A DNA stretch of 64,000 nucleotides from Phyllobacterium calauticae (GCF_019991125.1 NZ_JAGENB010000003.1:248001-312000), one strand, 5' to 3'. Shown: positions 29,103 through 38,748, numbered from the stretch's first letter. The notes: generated by a model from the letters alone, not told the origin. Made by a program: numbers and translations.

Positions 29103-30526
29103 CAGCCGTGCCCTTCTTTCGTAAACTCGCTGGAGATCATCTTGCGCTCGTGCAGGAAGGCACTCGGTTCCCGGTTACCGACAAATCCGCGCGGCTTCCA
29201 CACCATGACGACAATCATGGCCAGACCGAACAGCAGCATACGATAGAGTTCCGGCGTAAAATCGTTGCCGAAGATCAGCTTGAGGAATTCCAGTTCGCGC
29301 AGGAGTTCCGTGCCGCCGATCATCACCGCCGCCGCGATGGCGATACCGATGAGCGATCCCATGCCGCCGAGCACGACGATGGCAAGAATGATCGCCGATT
29401 CGAGGAACACGAAGGATTCAGGACTGACGAACCCCTGGCGGGCAGCGAAGAACGATCCGGCAAACCCGCCGAACATCGCGCCGGTGGCAAAAGCCGTCAG
29501 CTTGGTGGTCGTCGTGTTGATGCCGAGGGACCGGCAGGCGATCTCGTCCTCGCGCAACGCCTCCCAGGCACGGCCAATCGGCATGCGGCGCAAGCGGATC
29601 GTCACCCAGGCGGTCAGGAGAGCAAGGAACAGAATGAGATAATAGAGGAAAATCTTGTAGTAGACGCCGGAGTTCGGCAGGCCGAACATGGCAGCAAAAC
29701 CGGTGGGGCCCGGCGTGAAGGGAATGCCGAACAGGGTGGCCTTGGCAATGCCGGAGATACCGAATGTGCCCTTGGTCACAACGGTCCAGTTGATCAGCAC
29801 AAGACGGATGATCTCACCAAAGGCCAGCGTGACGATGGCAAGATAGTCACCCCGCAGCCGCAGCACCGGAAAGCCGAGCACAATGCCCCACGTGGCGGCA
29901 AAGATACCGGCCATCGGCAGGAGCAGCCAGAAGGACAGGCCGAAATGCGCGGAGAGCAGGGCGTAGGAGTAGGCGCCAACCGCATAGAAGGCGACATACC
30001 CAAGATCGAGCAGGCCAGCGAGACCCACGACGATGTTCAGACCCCATGCCAGCATGACGTAGATCAGGATCTGGATACCGAAATTGTCGACATATTTGAG
30101 CGAGCCCTGCACGCCGCTCTGGAACGACCATTGTCCGGTCACCGCGAACTGGATCAGCGCCAGGATCAGGATGACGACGAAGGGGTAGGTGAAAAGCAGG
30201 GCAAGGCCAAACCGCGACACCGTTGCCTTCAGCGACCGCCGGTCGATCTTGGCAGCGGCTGGCACCTTGCTTTTGGCCAGCTTCGCCTGCTCCCGTGAGG
30301 GCGTGATGAACGCTGCGAAGATGAAGCGCCCAATGGCAGCCACGGCCACGAAGATCGCCAGCAAGCCCCAGCGCTGGGCGAGAACCAGTTCATTGTTGAT
30401 GTTCTGGTCGGTGCGGAAACCAATGACAAGGAAGAACAGGCCGAACGCGATGATTCCGGTAATCACCGCTTCCCTGGCGGCTTTCACGTAGACGGAATCC
30501 TGTCCTGAAGATTGGATATCAGCCAT
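29102..30526 (-). CDS. livM: Branched-chain amino-acid ABC transporter permease LivM
   Basis: An inner-membrane permease of 474 residues with about ten hydrophobic segments. [20 protein letters not shown] is the family signature and [16 protein letters not shown] is the coupling loop that touches the ATPase. An N-terminal extension of about 120 residues with extra helices precedes the core, as is common in rhizobial LivM. The ATG at 30526 ([10 protein letters not shown]) follows the livH stop by 4 nt. It pairs with LivH to form the channel. Confidence 0.94.
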   Translation of the reverse strand: MADIQSSGQDSVYVKAAREAVITGIIAFGLFFLVIGFRTDQNINNELVLAQRWGLLAIFVAVAAIGRFIFAAFITPSREQAKLAKSKVPAAAKIDRRSLKATVSRFGLALLFTYPFVVILILALIQFAVTGQWSFQSGVQGSLKYVDNFGIQILIYVMLAWGLNIVVGLAGLLDLGYVAFYAVGAYSYALLSAHFGLSFWLLLPMAGIFAATWGIVLGFPVLRLRGDYLAIVTLAFGEIIRLVLINWTVVTKGTFGISGIAKATLFGIPFTPGPTGFAAMFGLPNSGVYYKIFLYYLILFLALLTAWVTIRLRRMPIGRAWEALREDEIACRSLGINTTTTKLTAFATGAMFGGFAGSFFAARQGFVSPESFVFLESAIILAIVVLGGMGSLIGIAIAAAVMIGGTELLRELEFLKLIFGNDFTPELYRMLLFGLAMIVVMVWKPRGFVGNREPSAFLHERKMISSEFTKEGHG

Positions 30527-30530
30527 AAGC

Positions 30531-31439
30531 TCAGACCTTTTCGACTTCGGGCCGACCAAGAATGCCGGAGGGCAGGAAGATCAGGACGATTGCGAGGATC
30601 GAAAATGCAGCCACATCCTTGTAATCGATGGAGAAATAGGCAGACCACAGCGCTTCGATCAGCCCGATCAGCAGGCCGCCGACCACCGCACCGGGCAATG
30701 AGCCGATACCGCCGAGCACCGCGGCCGTGAACGCCTTGACGCCGGGTGTGAAACCATCGGTGAAGGAGATGACACCGTAGAACATGAGGTAGAGCGTTCC
30801 GGCGACCGCAGCGAGCATGGCGCCCATGACGAAGGTCATGGAAATCGTCTTGTCCACGTCGATACCGAGGAGTGCGGCCATCTTGCGGTCCTGCTCGCAG
30901 GAACGCTGGGCCCGCCCGAGCGTGGTCCGGTTGACCAGATACCAGAATGCGGCAAGCAGGATCGCGGTGACGATAACGATCACCATCTGCTTGTAGGCGA
31001 TGGTGATGCCCGTGCCGTAGATTGTCACACCGCCATTGACGAGCGGCGGGATCGGCTTGTTGCGCGGGCCCTGTGTGACCTGCACGAAATTGGACAGCGC
31101 GATCGACATGCCGATCGCCGTGATCAACGGCGCGAGGCGGAACGATCCGCGTAGCGGCCGGTAGGCAAGACGCTCGATTGTCCAGCTCCACAACCCTGTC
31201 AGCAGCATGGCGACAAGCATCATAAGGAGCAGCGCCAGCACAACAGGCACACCGCCGATAAACGTGGTTAAAGCAAGAAAAACGATCATCGCCATGAACG
31301 CGCCAAGCATGAAAACATCGCCATGGGCGAAGTTGATCATGCCGATGATCCCGTAGACCATCGTATAGCCGATTGCGATCAGTCCGTAGATTGAACCGAG
31401 TGTCAGACCGTTGATCGATTGCTGGATGAAGTACTCCAT
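30531..31439 (-). CDS. livH: Branched-chain amino-acid ABC transporter permease LivH
   Basis: A 302-residue permease beginning [20 protein letters not shown], the classic LivH start. It has about eight membrane helices and the coupling loop [19 protein letters not shown]. The ATG at 31439 has AGGGG about 11 nt upstream; earlier in-frame ATGs at 31463 and 31457 lack one. It is the first gene of the liv operon, so the operon promoter lies in 31440-31708. Confidence 0.94.
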   Translation of the reverse strand: MEYFIQQSINGLTLGSIYGLIAIGYTMVYGIIGMINFAHGDVFMLGAFMAMIVFLALTTFIGGVPVVLALLLMMLVAMLLTGLWSWTIERLAYRPLRGSFRLAPLITAIGMSIALSNFVQVTQGPRNKPIPPLVNGGVTIYGTGITIAYKQMVIVIVTAILLAAFWYLVNRTTLGRAQRSCEQDRKMAALLGIDVDKTISMTFVMGAMLAAVAGTLYLMFYGVISFTDGFTPGVKAFTAAVLGGIGSLPGAVVGGLLIGLIEALWSAYFSIDYKDVAAFSILAIVLIFLPSGILGRPEVEKV

Positions 31440-31615
31440 CGCAACGATACCCCTCATTTTCATTGGGAAGTTTCTTATCCGGTTTTTTTATCCGGTTCCC
31501 GTTTACCCCAACCTCTTTACACGTAACGTCTGCGTTAAAGAAAGCAACAGCTTTTTTAGCACAAACAGCGGCATCACATTTGCTTGCATACTCCGTGCGA
31601 AATTTTTCACCAAAT

Positions 31616-31636
31616 TTTCGTCATTTGTTGACGAAA
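31616..31636. promoter_or_regulatory. Inverted repeat in the liv promoter region
   Basis: TTTCGTCA and TGACGAAA around TTTGT, extended outward by A/T pairs, in a distinctly A+T-rich 270-bp gap upstream of livH. A plausible operator for an amino-acid-responsive regulator; the binder is unknown. Confidence 0.45.
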
Positions 31637-31708
31637 TTTACAGCAAATGCCTCTGATTTAACCGAATTACCTATCCCCGCCTTATTGTCGGAACGAGCCT
31701 GGTGAGGC

Positions 31709-32710
31709 TCACTTGACCACAAAGCCGTGAGCGAAGGGATCGCGATCATCGATAAAGATCGTGCTGTAACCGGTCATCCGCGCCCACCCCGCGACCGAGG
31801 GTATTATTGCATCGCGATCGCCGACATGGGTGGCCGATTCCACCCGGCCATGAAACAGCGAGCCGATGATCGATTCATGCACGAAGTCGTCTCCAGGCTT
31901 CAATTTTCCCTTTGCCGTCAGTTGCGCCATGCGGGCTGATGTACCCGTGCCGCAGGGGGAGCGGTCAATCGCCTTGTCACCGTAGAACACGGCATTGCGC
32001 GCATGCGCTTCCGGCTTGGTCGGCGCCCCGGTCCACAGGATGTGGCTGAGTGTGTTGATATCGGGCTTTTCCGGGTGCTGGAACGTATATCGCTCGTTCA
32101 GACGCTCGCGCAAAACCGGGCTCCAGCCGATAAGATCGAGCGCCCGGTAATCCGCCATATCCCGGAAGTTTTTCTGCGGATCGACGATTGCATAGAAATT
32201 GCCGCCATAGGCAACATCCACATGCAGTGTCCCGAGATCCGGACATTCCACTTCGAGCCCTTCCGCATAGAGAAAGGCCGGAACGTTGGTGATACGCACG
32301 CTGGTGACATACTGGCCTTCCTGCGTGTATTCGGCGACCACCAGACCGGCCGGGGTATCCAGCCTCAATATGCCCGGTGTCTTCGGGGTAATCAGGCCGT
32401 GTTCAATCGCCATCGTCACCGTGCCGATGGTGCCGTGGCCGCACATGGGCAGACAGCCCGACGTCTCGATGAACAGCACCGCCACATCGCAATCCTCGCG
32501 GGTTGGCGGATAGAGAATGGAACCGGACATCATGTCGTGGCCGCGCGGCTCGAACATCAGACCGGTGCGGATCCAGTCGAATTCGCGCAGGAAATGCGCC
32601 CGCTTTTCCATCATGGTCGAGCCGGTGAGGTTTGGCCCTCCCCCTGCCACGAGACGTACCGGGTTACCACAGGTGTGACCGTCGACACAGAAGAAGGAAT
32701 GACGCGCCAT
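31709..32710 (-). CDS. 4-hydroxyproline 2-epimerase (proline racemase family)
   Basis: A 333-residue enzyme that converts trans-4-hydroxy-L-proline to cis-4-hydroxy-D-proline, the first step of hydroxyproline breakdown. The two catalytic cysteines are Cys90 (GCLPMCGHG) and Cys253 (DRSPCGTGTSA), which separates active epimerases from the Thr-containing dehydratases of the same family. It heads downstream of the FAD oxidoreductase and the deaminase on the same strand, giving three consecutive pathway steps. Proline racemase is the alternative; the neighbours favour hydroxyproline. Confidence 0.9.
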   Translation of the reverse strand: MARHSFFCVDGHTCGNPVRLVAGGGPNLTGSTMMEKRAHFLREFDWIRTGLMFEPRGHDMMSGSILYPPTREDCDVAVLFIETSGCLPMCGHGTIGTVTMAIEHGLITPKTPGILRLDTPAGLVVAEYTQEGQYVTSVRITNVPAFLYAEGLEVECPDLGTLHVDVAYGGNFYAIVDPQKNFRDMADYRALDLIGWSPVLRERLNERYTFQHPEKPDINTLSHILWTGAPTKPEAHARNAVFYGDKAIDRSPCGTGTSARMAQLTAKGKLKPGDDFVHESIIGSLFHGRVESATHVGDRDAIIPSVAGWARMTGYSTIFIDDRDPFAHGFVVK

Positions 32711-32723
32711 GATGTACAGGGTC

Positions 32724-33977
32724 CTAAAAGCGTTGCGGATTAAAGGGATCGATCGGGATCGACGGCCGCCGGCCTTCGATGAGATCGCAGATCAGTCGTC
32801 CCGTGGCGGCGGACTGGGTCAATCCCAGATGCCCGTGGCCAAAGGCATAAAGAACATTTTTGCTTTGCCTGGAATAGCCGATAACCGGCAGGGAATCGGG
32901 CATCGACGGACGATATCCCATCCATTGCCTCCCGCCGGATACATCGAGATCCGGCAGGAAAGCCTTGGCTTTCTGCAGCATGACGTCCGAGCGCTTGTAA
33001 TTAGGGGGCAAGTCGAGACCGCCCAGTTCGACGGCTCCGCCGACGCGCACGCCGGTTTCGAGCGGCGTTACGACGAATCCGTGACCGGAGAAAATCAACT
33101 GGCGTTTCAGATCAAAGGCCCCGACAGGCAATGTGGTGTTGTAGCCGCGCTCCGTCTCCAGCGGAATATGGTCTCCGAGATGCCGCGCCAGCCGGTGTGA
33201 CCAGGCTCCGGCCGCAATGATGAGCTTGCCTGTTTCGACCGTCCGCCCATCGGCAAGCGTGACTGTACCACCCGTATCGTTCGCGCCGACGGAAACGACG
33301 TCTGCGCGCTCGAAGCGGGCGCCCAGTTTTTCCGCATGGGCCCACAGCCCTTTGCCGACATGTTTGGGATCACTGACTGTCTTCCATCCCGGAACGAACG
33401 TTCCGGCGACAAAGCGCCGTGCCAGACCCGGCTGGCATGCGGCCAGTGCTTCGCCGCGCAAATGTTCGAAGGCGATGCCCGCCCTCTCCCGTGCCGCCCA
33501 GCCGGGCAGACAGAGATTGAGCTCGTGTTCGCTCTCGTAAAGCTCAAGCGAACCATCCTCGCGCACCATGTGGCGGATACCGACGCGCTGCATCAGATCC
33601 AGCATTTCCGGCTCGGCGAGGCGCATCATCGCGCCCTGCGCCACCGTGGTGTGCTCCAGCACGTCCGGCCGGCTGGCGCGCCAGAACCGGTAGAGCCATG
33701 GCGCCAGCCTGGGAAGGTAGGACGGCCGGATGGTGAACGGCCCGAGCGGGTCCATCAGCCAGCCCGGAACCTTGGCCATGACCCCTTTCGAGGCCATCGG
33801 CAATATGTCGGAAAAAGCCAGGGCCCCGGCATTGCCGGAGCTCGTCCCTTCGCAGATGCCCTGGTGATCGATCACCAGAACCTTGCGCCCGGCTTCGCCC
33901 AGAAAAGCCGCGATGGCGACGCCGATGATACCGGCGCCGACAATGACAACATCATGCTTTTCCGGAGCGGCGCTCAT
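32724..33977 (-). CDS. FAD-dependent D-hydroxyproline dehydrogenase (DadA-like)
   Basis: A 417-residue DAO-family flavoprotein. The N-terminal dinucleotide-binding motif is VIVGAGIIGVAIAAFLGEAG, and YSRQSKNVLYAFGHGHLGLT near the C-terminus closes the FAD site. By position it oxidises cis-4-hydroxy-D-proline to delta1-pyrroline-4-hydroxy-2-carboxylate, between the epimerase and the deaminase. It is the single-subunit type; there is no accompanying small Fe-S subunit. Only 9 nt separate it from the deaminase gene. D-amino-acid dehydrogenase is the generic alternative. Confidence 0.87.
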   Translation of the reverse strand: MSAAPEKHDVVIVGAGIIGVAIAAFLGEAGRKVLVIDHQGICEGTSSGNAGALAFSDILPMASKGVMAKVPGWLMDPLGPFTIRPSYLPRLAPWLYRFWRASRPDVLEHTTVAQGAMMRLAEPEMLDLMQRVGIRHMVREDGSLELYESEHELNLCLPGWAARERAGIAFEHLRGEALAACQPGLARRFVAGTFVPGWKTVSDPKHVGKGLWAHAEKLGARFERADVVSVGANDTGGTVTLADGRTVETGKLIIAAGAWSHRLARHLGDHIPLETERGYNTTLPVGAFDLKRQLIFSGHGFVVTPLETGVRVGGAVELGGLDLPPNYKRSDVMLQKAKAFLPDLDVSGGRQWMGYRPSMPDSLPVIGYSRQSKNVLYAFGHGHLGLTQSAATGRLICDLIEGRRPSIPIDPFNPQRF

Positions 33978-33986
33978 GGCGCAGCC

Positions 33987-34880
33987 TCAGAGAACAGGCA
34001 GCTTCGGCCGCGATGCCATGGCATCCCTGACGATCGTGTCGACAGCCGCCCGGCGCGCACCGCGCAAAGGCTGGCGCGGCAGACGCACGCGATCATTGGT
34101 TCCGATTTCATGGACTTCCGCCAGTTTGATGTTCTGCACAAGATAGGTGGAGACATCGAGGTCAAGCAAGGGGCGGAACCAGCGATAGATATCCAGTGCC
34201 TCGGCATAGCGGCCGGCACCGATGAGCTTGTAGATCGCAACGGTCTCTTTCGGGAAGGCCGTGACCAGCCCGGCGACCCAACCGATGGCGCCTGCTGTCA
34301 GCGCTTCGAAAGCAAGGTTGTCGACGCCGGTGAAGAGGTCGTAACGCTTGCCGAACGTATTGATGATATCGGTGGTGCGGCGCACGTCGTCGGAGGATTC
34401 CTTGATCGCAACGAAGTGCTTGTCGGACGCAAGTTCCGCCAGGATTTCGCTGGTCACATCGACGCGATAGGCAATGCGGTTCGAATAGATCATCACGGGC
34501 AGATCGCCGGCAGCTGCAACGGCCTTCAAGGTGGTGACCGTTTCTTCCGGGTCCGTATGATAGATCGGGCTTGGAACCAGCATGAGGCCGTCGGCACCGG
34601 CCTTGGCCGCCTGCTTGGCAAGCGCGGCGCCATCGCGGGTTGCCGCTTCATTGATGGTGAGAAGCACCGGCTTGCCCTTGGCAACACCCTGCGCCGTTTT
34701 CAGCACCGCGAGTTTTTCCTCGTGGCTCAGCATCGGGCCTTCGCCGAGCGAACCTGCAACAATCAAACCATCGCAACCCGCATCCATCAGGAGCGAGAAG
34801 CAACGTTCCATTTCCTTGTGATCGAGTTTATCATCTTCAGTGAATTTGGTTGTAACCGCAGGGAAAACGCCTGACCACAT
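33987..34880 (-). CDS. DapA-family lyase, likely delta1-pyrroline-4-hydroxy-2-carboxylate deaminase
   Basis: A 297-residue class I aldolase-fold enzyme beginning MWSGVFPAVTTKF. The Schiff-base lysine is Lys160 (FVAIKESS), and GSLGEGPMLSHEEKL replaces the GTTGE of true DapA. In this context the likely reaction is deamination of pyrroline-hydroxy-carboxylate to 2-oxoglutarate semialdehyde, step three of hydroxyproline catabolism. It is the first gene of the operon, divergent from the GntR regulator, with a palindromic operator just upstream. Dihydrodipicolinate synthase is unlikely given the neighbours. Confidence 0.87.
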   Translation of the reverse strand: MWSGVFPAVTTKFTEDDKLDHKEMERCFSLLMDAGCDGLIVAGSLGEGPMLSHEEKLAVLKTAQGVAKGKPVLLTINEAATRDGAALAKQAAKAGADGLMLVPSPIYHTDPEETVTTLKAVAAAGDLPVMIYSNRIAYRVDVTSEILAELASDKHFVAIKESSDDVRRTTDIINTFGKRYDLFTGVDNLAFEALTAGAIGWVAGLVTAFPKETVAIYKLIGAGRYAEALDIYRWFRPLLDLDVSTYLVQNIKLAEVHEIGTNDRVRLPRQPLRGARRAAVDTIVRDAMASRPKLPVL

Positions 34881-34895
34881 GTCTCTTCTCCTTCT

Positions 34896-34919
34896 TGATA
34901 TATCAGAAATATATCTATA
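34896..34919. promoter_or_regulatory. GntR-type operator between the hydroxyproline operon and its regulator
   Basis: GATATAT and ATATATC flank a 5-bp centre (TGATATATCAG then AAATATATCTA) in the 81-bp divergent gap. The position just upstream of the deaminase start suits repression of both transcripts by the GntR protein. Confidence 0.7.
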
Positions 34920-34961
34920 GGACGTGTGGCTGTCAATTGCCTTGAACAGAAAGTTTATCTG

Positions 34962-35615
34962 ATGGATCAAACCGCAGTCCACACCATGGCCCAGACGGGC
35001 GAAAGTCTTGCTGAACTGGCCTATCGCCAGATCGAAGAGATGATCGTCACGCTGAAGCTTGAGCCTGGCGCGGTCGTCAACGAGCGCACGCTCACGGACG
35101 TTACCAATATGGGCCGCACGCCGGTGCGCGAAGCGGTGCAGAAGCTGGCCTGGGAAGGTTTGATGGAAATTCGCCCCCGCTCGGGCATTGCCATTGCCGC
35201 GCTCAATCCGCAGGACTTTACCAAGGTTCTCGATGCACGCGAGGGTGTCGAGCGGGTTCTTGCACGCGATGCGGCGCTCTATGGCGCATCGCTACACCAT
35301 GAAAGACTGAAGGCGGCATCCGACGCGATGATGGCTGCACGCTCCGGCAACGATGTGATCGGCTTTCTCAACGCTGACAAGATTTTCGATACGGTGCTCG
35401 GACAGGCGGCGGAAAACCCCTATGCGGCCCGTCTCGCGTCCCCGCTGCAAACCCATAGCCGCCGGTTCTGGTTCCGCCTGCAGCGGCCCGGCAGCCTCGA
35501 ACAATCCGCCGGGGCGCACACGGCGCTGATCAAGGCGATCATCGCCCGCGAACCGGACAAGGCCGCCGACGAGGCGACCCGGCTGATCGGCTATCTCCGG
35601 ACAATGGCCCCGTAA
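34962..35615 (+). CDS. GntR-family regulator (FadR/VanR type) of the hydroxyproline operon
   Basis: A 217-residue regulator. The winged helix (LAYRQIEEMIVTLKLEPGAV, then GRTPVREAVQKLAWEGLMEI) spans about 18-80 and is followed by the all-helical FCD effector domain (LDAREGVERVLARDAAL; HERLKAASDAMMAARSGND). It is divergent from the deaminase gene with a palindrome between, so it most probably represses the pathway until the substrate or an intermediate binds. Several starts are possible; the ATG at 34962 gives a normal length. Confidence 0.88.
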   Translation: MDQTAVHTMAQTGESLAELAYRQIEEMIVTLKLEPGAVVNERTLTDVTNMGRTPVREAVQKLAWEGLMEIRPRSGIAIAALNPQDFTKVLDAREGVERVLARDAALYGASLHHERLKAASDAMMAARSGNDVIGFLNADKIFDTVLGQAAENPYAARLASPLQTHSRRFWFRLQRPGSLEQSAGAHTALIKAIIAREPDKAADEATRLIGYLRTMAP

Positions 35616-35634
35616 ACCGGGTTTCGCACAAAAG

Positions 35635-35671
35635 AAAATCGCCGCCCGGTGCGGAACCGGACGGCGATTTT
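35635..35671. terminator. Bidirectional terminator between the GntR gene and mmsA
   Basis: AAAATCGCCG and CGGCGATTTT arms plus an inner CCGG pair. A/T-rich on both flanks, so it can end both convergent transcripts. Confidence 0.8.
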
Positions 35672-35686
35672 AAAGCTCAAAGCGAT

Positions 35687-37183
35687 TTACTTCATCGTCG
35701 GAATGACGAACTCGGCCCCGTCCTTGACGCCCGACGGCCAGCGCGATGTGACGGTCTTGGTCTTGGTGTAGAAGCGGAATGCATCCGGGCCATGCTGGTT
35801 CAGATCGCCGAAGCCGGAACCCTTCCAGCCGCCGAAAGTGTAATAGGCGATCGGAACCGGAATTGGCACATTGATACCGACCATGCCGACCTGAACGCGC
35901 GAGGCAAAATCCCGGGCAGCATCGCCGTCACGGGTGAAGATCGCAACGCCATTGCCGTATTCGTGTTCATTCGGCAGACGGATCGCATCCTCATAGGTAT
36001 CGGCGCGGACAATGCCCAGAACCGGACCAAAAATTTCTTCCTTGTAGATGCGCATGTCAGGCGTGACATGATCGAACAGGCAGCCGCCCATGTAGAAGCC
36101 GTTCTCATAGCCCTGCATCTTGAAGCCGCGGCCGTCGACGACGAGCTTCGCACCTTCCTGGATGCCCAGATCGACATAGCCTTTGATGCGATCCAGCGCC
36201 TGCCGGGTCACAACCGGGCCGTAATCCGCCGACGCATCGGTGGAGGGTCCGACCTTCAGGCTTTCAACCCGGGGGATCAGGCGCTCGACGAGACGATCCG
36301 CGGTATCCTTGCCGACGGGAACGGCAACGGAGATCGCCATGCAGCGCTCGCCCGCTGAACCGTAACCGGCACCGATGAGGGCATCAACCGTCTGGTCCAT
36401 GTCCGCATCGGGCATGATGATCATGTGGTTCTTGGCACCGCCGAAGCACTGGGCACGCTTGCCGTTGGCCGTGGCGCGCGAATAGATGTACTGGGCAATC
36501 GGCGTCGAGCCGACAAAGCCGACAGCCTTGATATCCGGATCATCGAGAATGGTGTCGACAGCTTCCTTGTCGCCATTGACGACATTGAAGATGCCCGCCG
36601 GCAAACCGGCCTCGATGAAGAGTTCGGCCAGACGCATCGGCACGCCCGGATCGCGCTCGGAAGGCTTCAGAATGAAGGCATTGCCCGATGCAATCGCCGG
36701 ACCGGCCTTCCACAGCGGAATCATTGCCGGGAAATTGAATGGGGTGATACCGGCAACGACGCCGAGCGGCTGGCGCATGGAATAAACATCGATGCCCGTG
36801 CCGGCATTGTCGGTGAACTCGCCCTTGAGCATGTGGGCTGAGCCGAGGCAAACTTCAACCACTTCCAGACCGCGCTGGATATCGCCCTTGGCATCGGGAA
36901 TGGTCTTGCCATGCTCGCGCGCCAGAAGCTCGGCAAGCGAGTCGTATTCGGCTTCGACGAGATCAAGGAACTTGCGCAACACGCGCGCACGGCGCTGCGG
37001 GTTGGTTGCGGCCCATGCCGGCTGAGCCGCCTTGGCATTGGCAATGGCAGCGCGCACTTCATTGGGGGTTGCCAGCGCCACGCGGCCCTGAACGGTGCCG
37101 TCCATGGGCTGGAAAATTTCGGTCGTACGACCGCTTGTTCCGGCGACATGCTTGCCACCGATAAAATGTCCGACTTCACGCAT
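35687..37183 (-). CDS. mmsA: Methylmalonate-semialdehyde dehydrogenase (CoA-acylating)
   Basis: A 498-residue aldehyde dehydrogenase that turns methylmalonate semialdehyde (from valine or thymine) or malonate semialdehyde (from inositol) into propionyl- or acetyl-CoA. The catalytic Cys281 lies in GERCMAISV, which together with PFNFPAMIPLW and KNHMIIMPDAD identifies the MmsA/IolA branch rather than a 2-oxoglutarate semialdehyde dehydrogenase. The ATG at 37183 has GGGAGG 9 nt upstream; an in-frame TTG three codons earlier would sit directly on that site. Divergent from a LysR gene, its probable regulator. Confidence 0.94.
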   Translation of the reverse strand: MREVGHFIGGKHVAGTSGRTTEIFQPMDGTVQGRVALATPNEVRAAIANAKAAQPAWAATNPQRRARVLRKFLDLVEAEYDSLAELLAREHGKTIPDAKGDIQRGLEVVEVCLGSAHMLKGEFTDNAGTGIDVYSMRQPLGVVAGITPFNFPAMIPLWKAGPAIASGNAFILKPSERDPGVPMRLAELFIEAGLPAGIFNVVNGDKEAVDTILDDPDIKAVGFVGSTPIAQYIYSRATANGKRAQCFGGAKNHMIIMPDADMDQTVDALIGAGYGSAGERCMAISVAVPVGKDTADRLVERLIPRVESLKVGPSTDASADYGPVVTRQALDRIKGYVDLGIQEGAKLVVDGRGFKMQGYENGFYMGGCLFDHVTPDMRIYKEEIFGPVLGIVRADTYEDAIRLPNEHEYGNGVAIFTRDGDAARDFASRVQVGMVGINVPIPVPIAYYTFGGWKGSGFGDLNQHGPDAFRFYTKTKTVTSRWPSGVKDGAEFVIPTMK

Positions 37184-37315
37184 TGCGAGCAACCTCCCTG
37201 GGATTGACTGAATTTCGTTGCCCCATCATCGCGCTTCAAATTTTTTATTGCAAGCCGAGCGAAAGCGTATCCGTTGTGCAAAAATTGAAGTACGAATAGC
37301 ACAGGAGGTCAAACG

Positions 37316-38197
37316 ATGAGCTGGGACGATGTACGGATTTTTCTGGCTGTCGCGCGTTCGGGTCAAATACTCGGCGCGGCCAAACGGCTTGGCGTCAACC
37401 ATGCGACCGTGGCGCGCCGTCTCACCGCGCTGGAAAATGACATCAACACCAAGCTGCTGACCCGCCGCACCAACGGCTGCGAGCTGACCCATGCCGGTGA
37501 AGAATTCCTCCTGTCAGCTGAGCGCATGGAAGCGGAAATGCTGTCGATCCGCTCCTCGCTTGGCGATGCCGATGTGTCCATTTCCGGATCGGTGCGCATT
37601 GGCGCGCCGGATGGCTTCGGTGTCTCCTTCCTCGCGCCGCGCCTTGCCACCCTCACCGCCCGCTATCCCGATCTCAAGATCCAGCTTGTTCCGGTTCCCC
37701 GTTCCTTCTCGCTGTCGCGGCGTGAGGCTGACATAGCCATTACGGTCGACCGGCCCGATCAGGGCCGCCTCGTGGCGAAAAAGCTCGTCGACTATACGCT
37801 CTGCCTCTACGCCAGCCGGTCCTATCTGGCTGCGCACCCGGCACCCCGCAGCATCGAATATCTCGCGGCGCACCGGCTGGTCGGTTATGTCGATGATCTG
37901 GTCATCAGCCCTTCGCTGAATTATGCGCCTGAAATCACCCGCGAATGGCGCCCCGCTTTCGAGATTTCCAGTGCCATCGGACAGGTGGAAGCGGTGAAGG
38001 CCGGGGCGGGCATCGGCATTCTGCATACATTCATCGCACGGGAATATCCCGACCTTGTGCCGGTCCTGCCGGAACGGACGATTCACCGGTCCTATTGGCT
38101 TGCCTATCACGAATCCGTACGCACCCTGCGCCGCATCACGGCGGTCTCCAGCTTCATCTCCGATCTCGTGAACAGCGAGACTGGACGATTCACCTGA
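37316..38197 (+). CDS. LysR-family regulator, probable control of mmsA
   Basis: A 293-residue LysR protein with the helix-turn-helix at 1-60 (DDVRIFLAVARSGQILGAAK, then NHATVARRLTALENDINTKL) and an effector domain. AGGAG lies just upstream of its ATG. It is divergent from mmsA with 132 bp between, the standard regulator-target layout. The inducer is unknown; a valine or inositol intermediate is plausible. Confidence 0.87.
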   Translation: MSWDDVRIFLAVARSGQILGAAKRLGVNHATVARRLTALENDINTKLLTRRTNGCELTHAGEEFLLSAERMEAEMLSIRSSLGDADVSISGSVRIGAPDGFGVSFLAPRLATLTARYPDLKIQLVPVPRSFSLSRREADIAITVDRPDQGRLVAKKLVDYTLCLYASRSYLAAHPAPRSIEYLAAHRLVGYVDDLVISPSLNYAPEITREWRPAFEISSAIGQVEAVKAGAGIGILHTFIAREYPDLVPVLPERTIHRSYWLAYHESVRTLRRITAVSSFISDLVNSETGRFT

Positions 38198-38312
38198 CAA
38201 AGCATAACAGGCAGCGGTGGAAATGTGATTGACGAGCACGGAACAAACACCACAATTGCGCCTTGAACACATGCGCTTTCAGCGTGTGTTGTCATCATAT
38301 CGGAGAGGGAAA

Positions 38313-38693
38313 ATGTACCGATATATACTAGCTTTGGCTGTGACCCTGGGGGGTATGCAGTTCGTAACGGTTCCAGCCGCACAGGCGCAGGAACGGCCCA
38401 TCAGATGCGAATCACGCAGCTTCCGCTACAATGAGTGCGAGACCGACATGCGCCGGCCGCGGATCATCCGGCAGCTTTCGGGTTCGGCCTGTATTCCCGG
38501 CCAGAGCTGGGGCTTCAGCCGCGGCACCATCTGGGTGGACAAGGGCTGCTCGGCGGTCTTTGCCGACAGTGCCGAGCGTCCGCGCTGGCGGGATCAGAAT
38601 GATCGTCCGCGTTGGCGGGATGATCGTTATCCCCGCCGCGACTACCGGCGTGAATACCGCGATGACCGTTACTACCAGCCGGACGATTATTGA
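38313..38693 (+). CDS. Secreted DUF3011-like protein with Arg/Asp/Tyr-rich tail
   Basis: A 126-residue protein with a Sec signal peptide (MYRYILALAVTLGGMQFV, cleavage after AQA). The mature core (IRCESRSFRYNECETDM, IIRQLSGSACIPGQSWGF, IWVDKGCSAVF) has four conserved cysteines and matches DUF3011. The last 50 residues are almost only Arg, Asp, Tyr and Trp with repeated PRWRD units. GGAGAGGGA upstream fixes the ATG at 38313. The role is unknown; periplasmic or surface location is likely. Confidence 0.8.
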   Translation: MYRYILALAVTLGGMQFVTVPAAQAQERPIRCESRSFRYNECETDMRRPRIIRQLSGSACIPGQSWGFSRGTIWVDKGCSAVFADSAERPRWRDQNDRPRWRDDRYPRRDYRREYRDDRYYQPDDY

Positions 38694-38748
38694 TCGGCAT
38701 TACGGGCCTCGTTTTTCGCCATCTCCGGCCGGAGGTGGCGAAAACACT

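Noticed and set aside
33336-34874. Open frame of 512 codons opposite the hydroxyproline genes
   Set aside because: It crosses two real antisense genes and their junction, and reads as low-complexity His/Arg-rich sequence.
35687-37183. 2-oxoglutarate semialdehyde dehydrogenase completing the hydroxyproline pathway
   Set aside because: Motifs (PFNFPAMIPLW, GERCMAISV, KNHMIIMPDAD) fit CoA-acylating methylmalonate-semialdehyde dehydrogenase, and it has its own LysR regulator.
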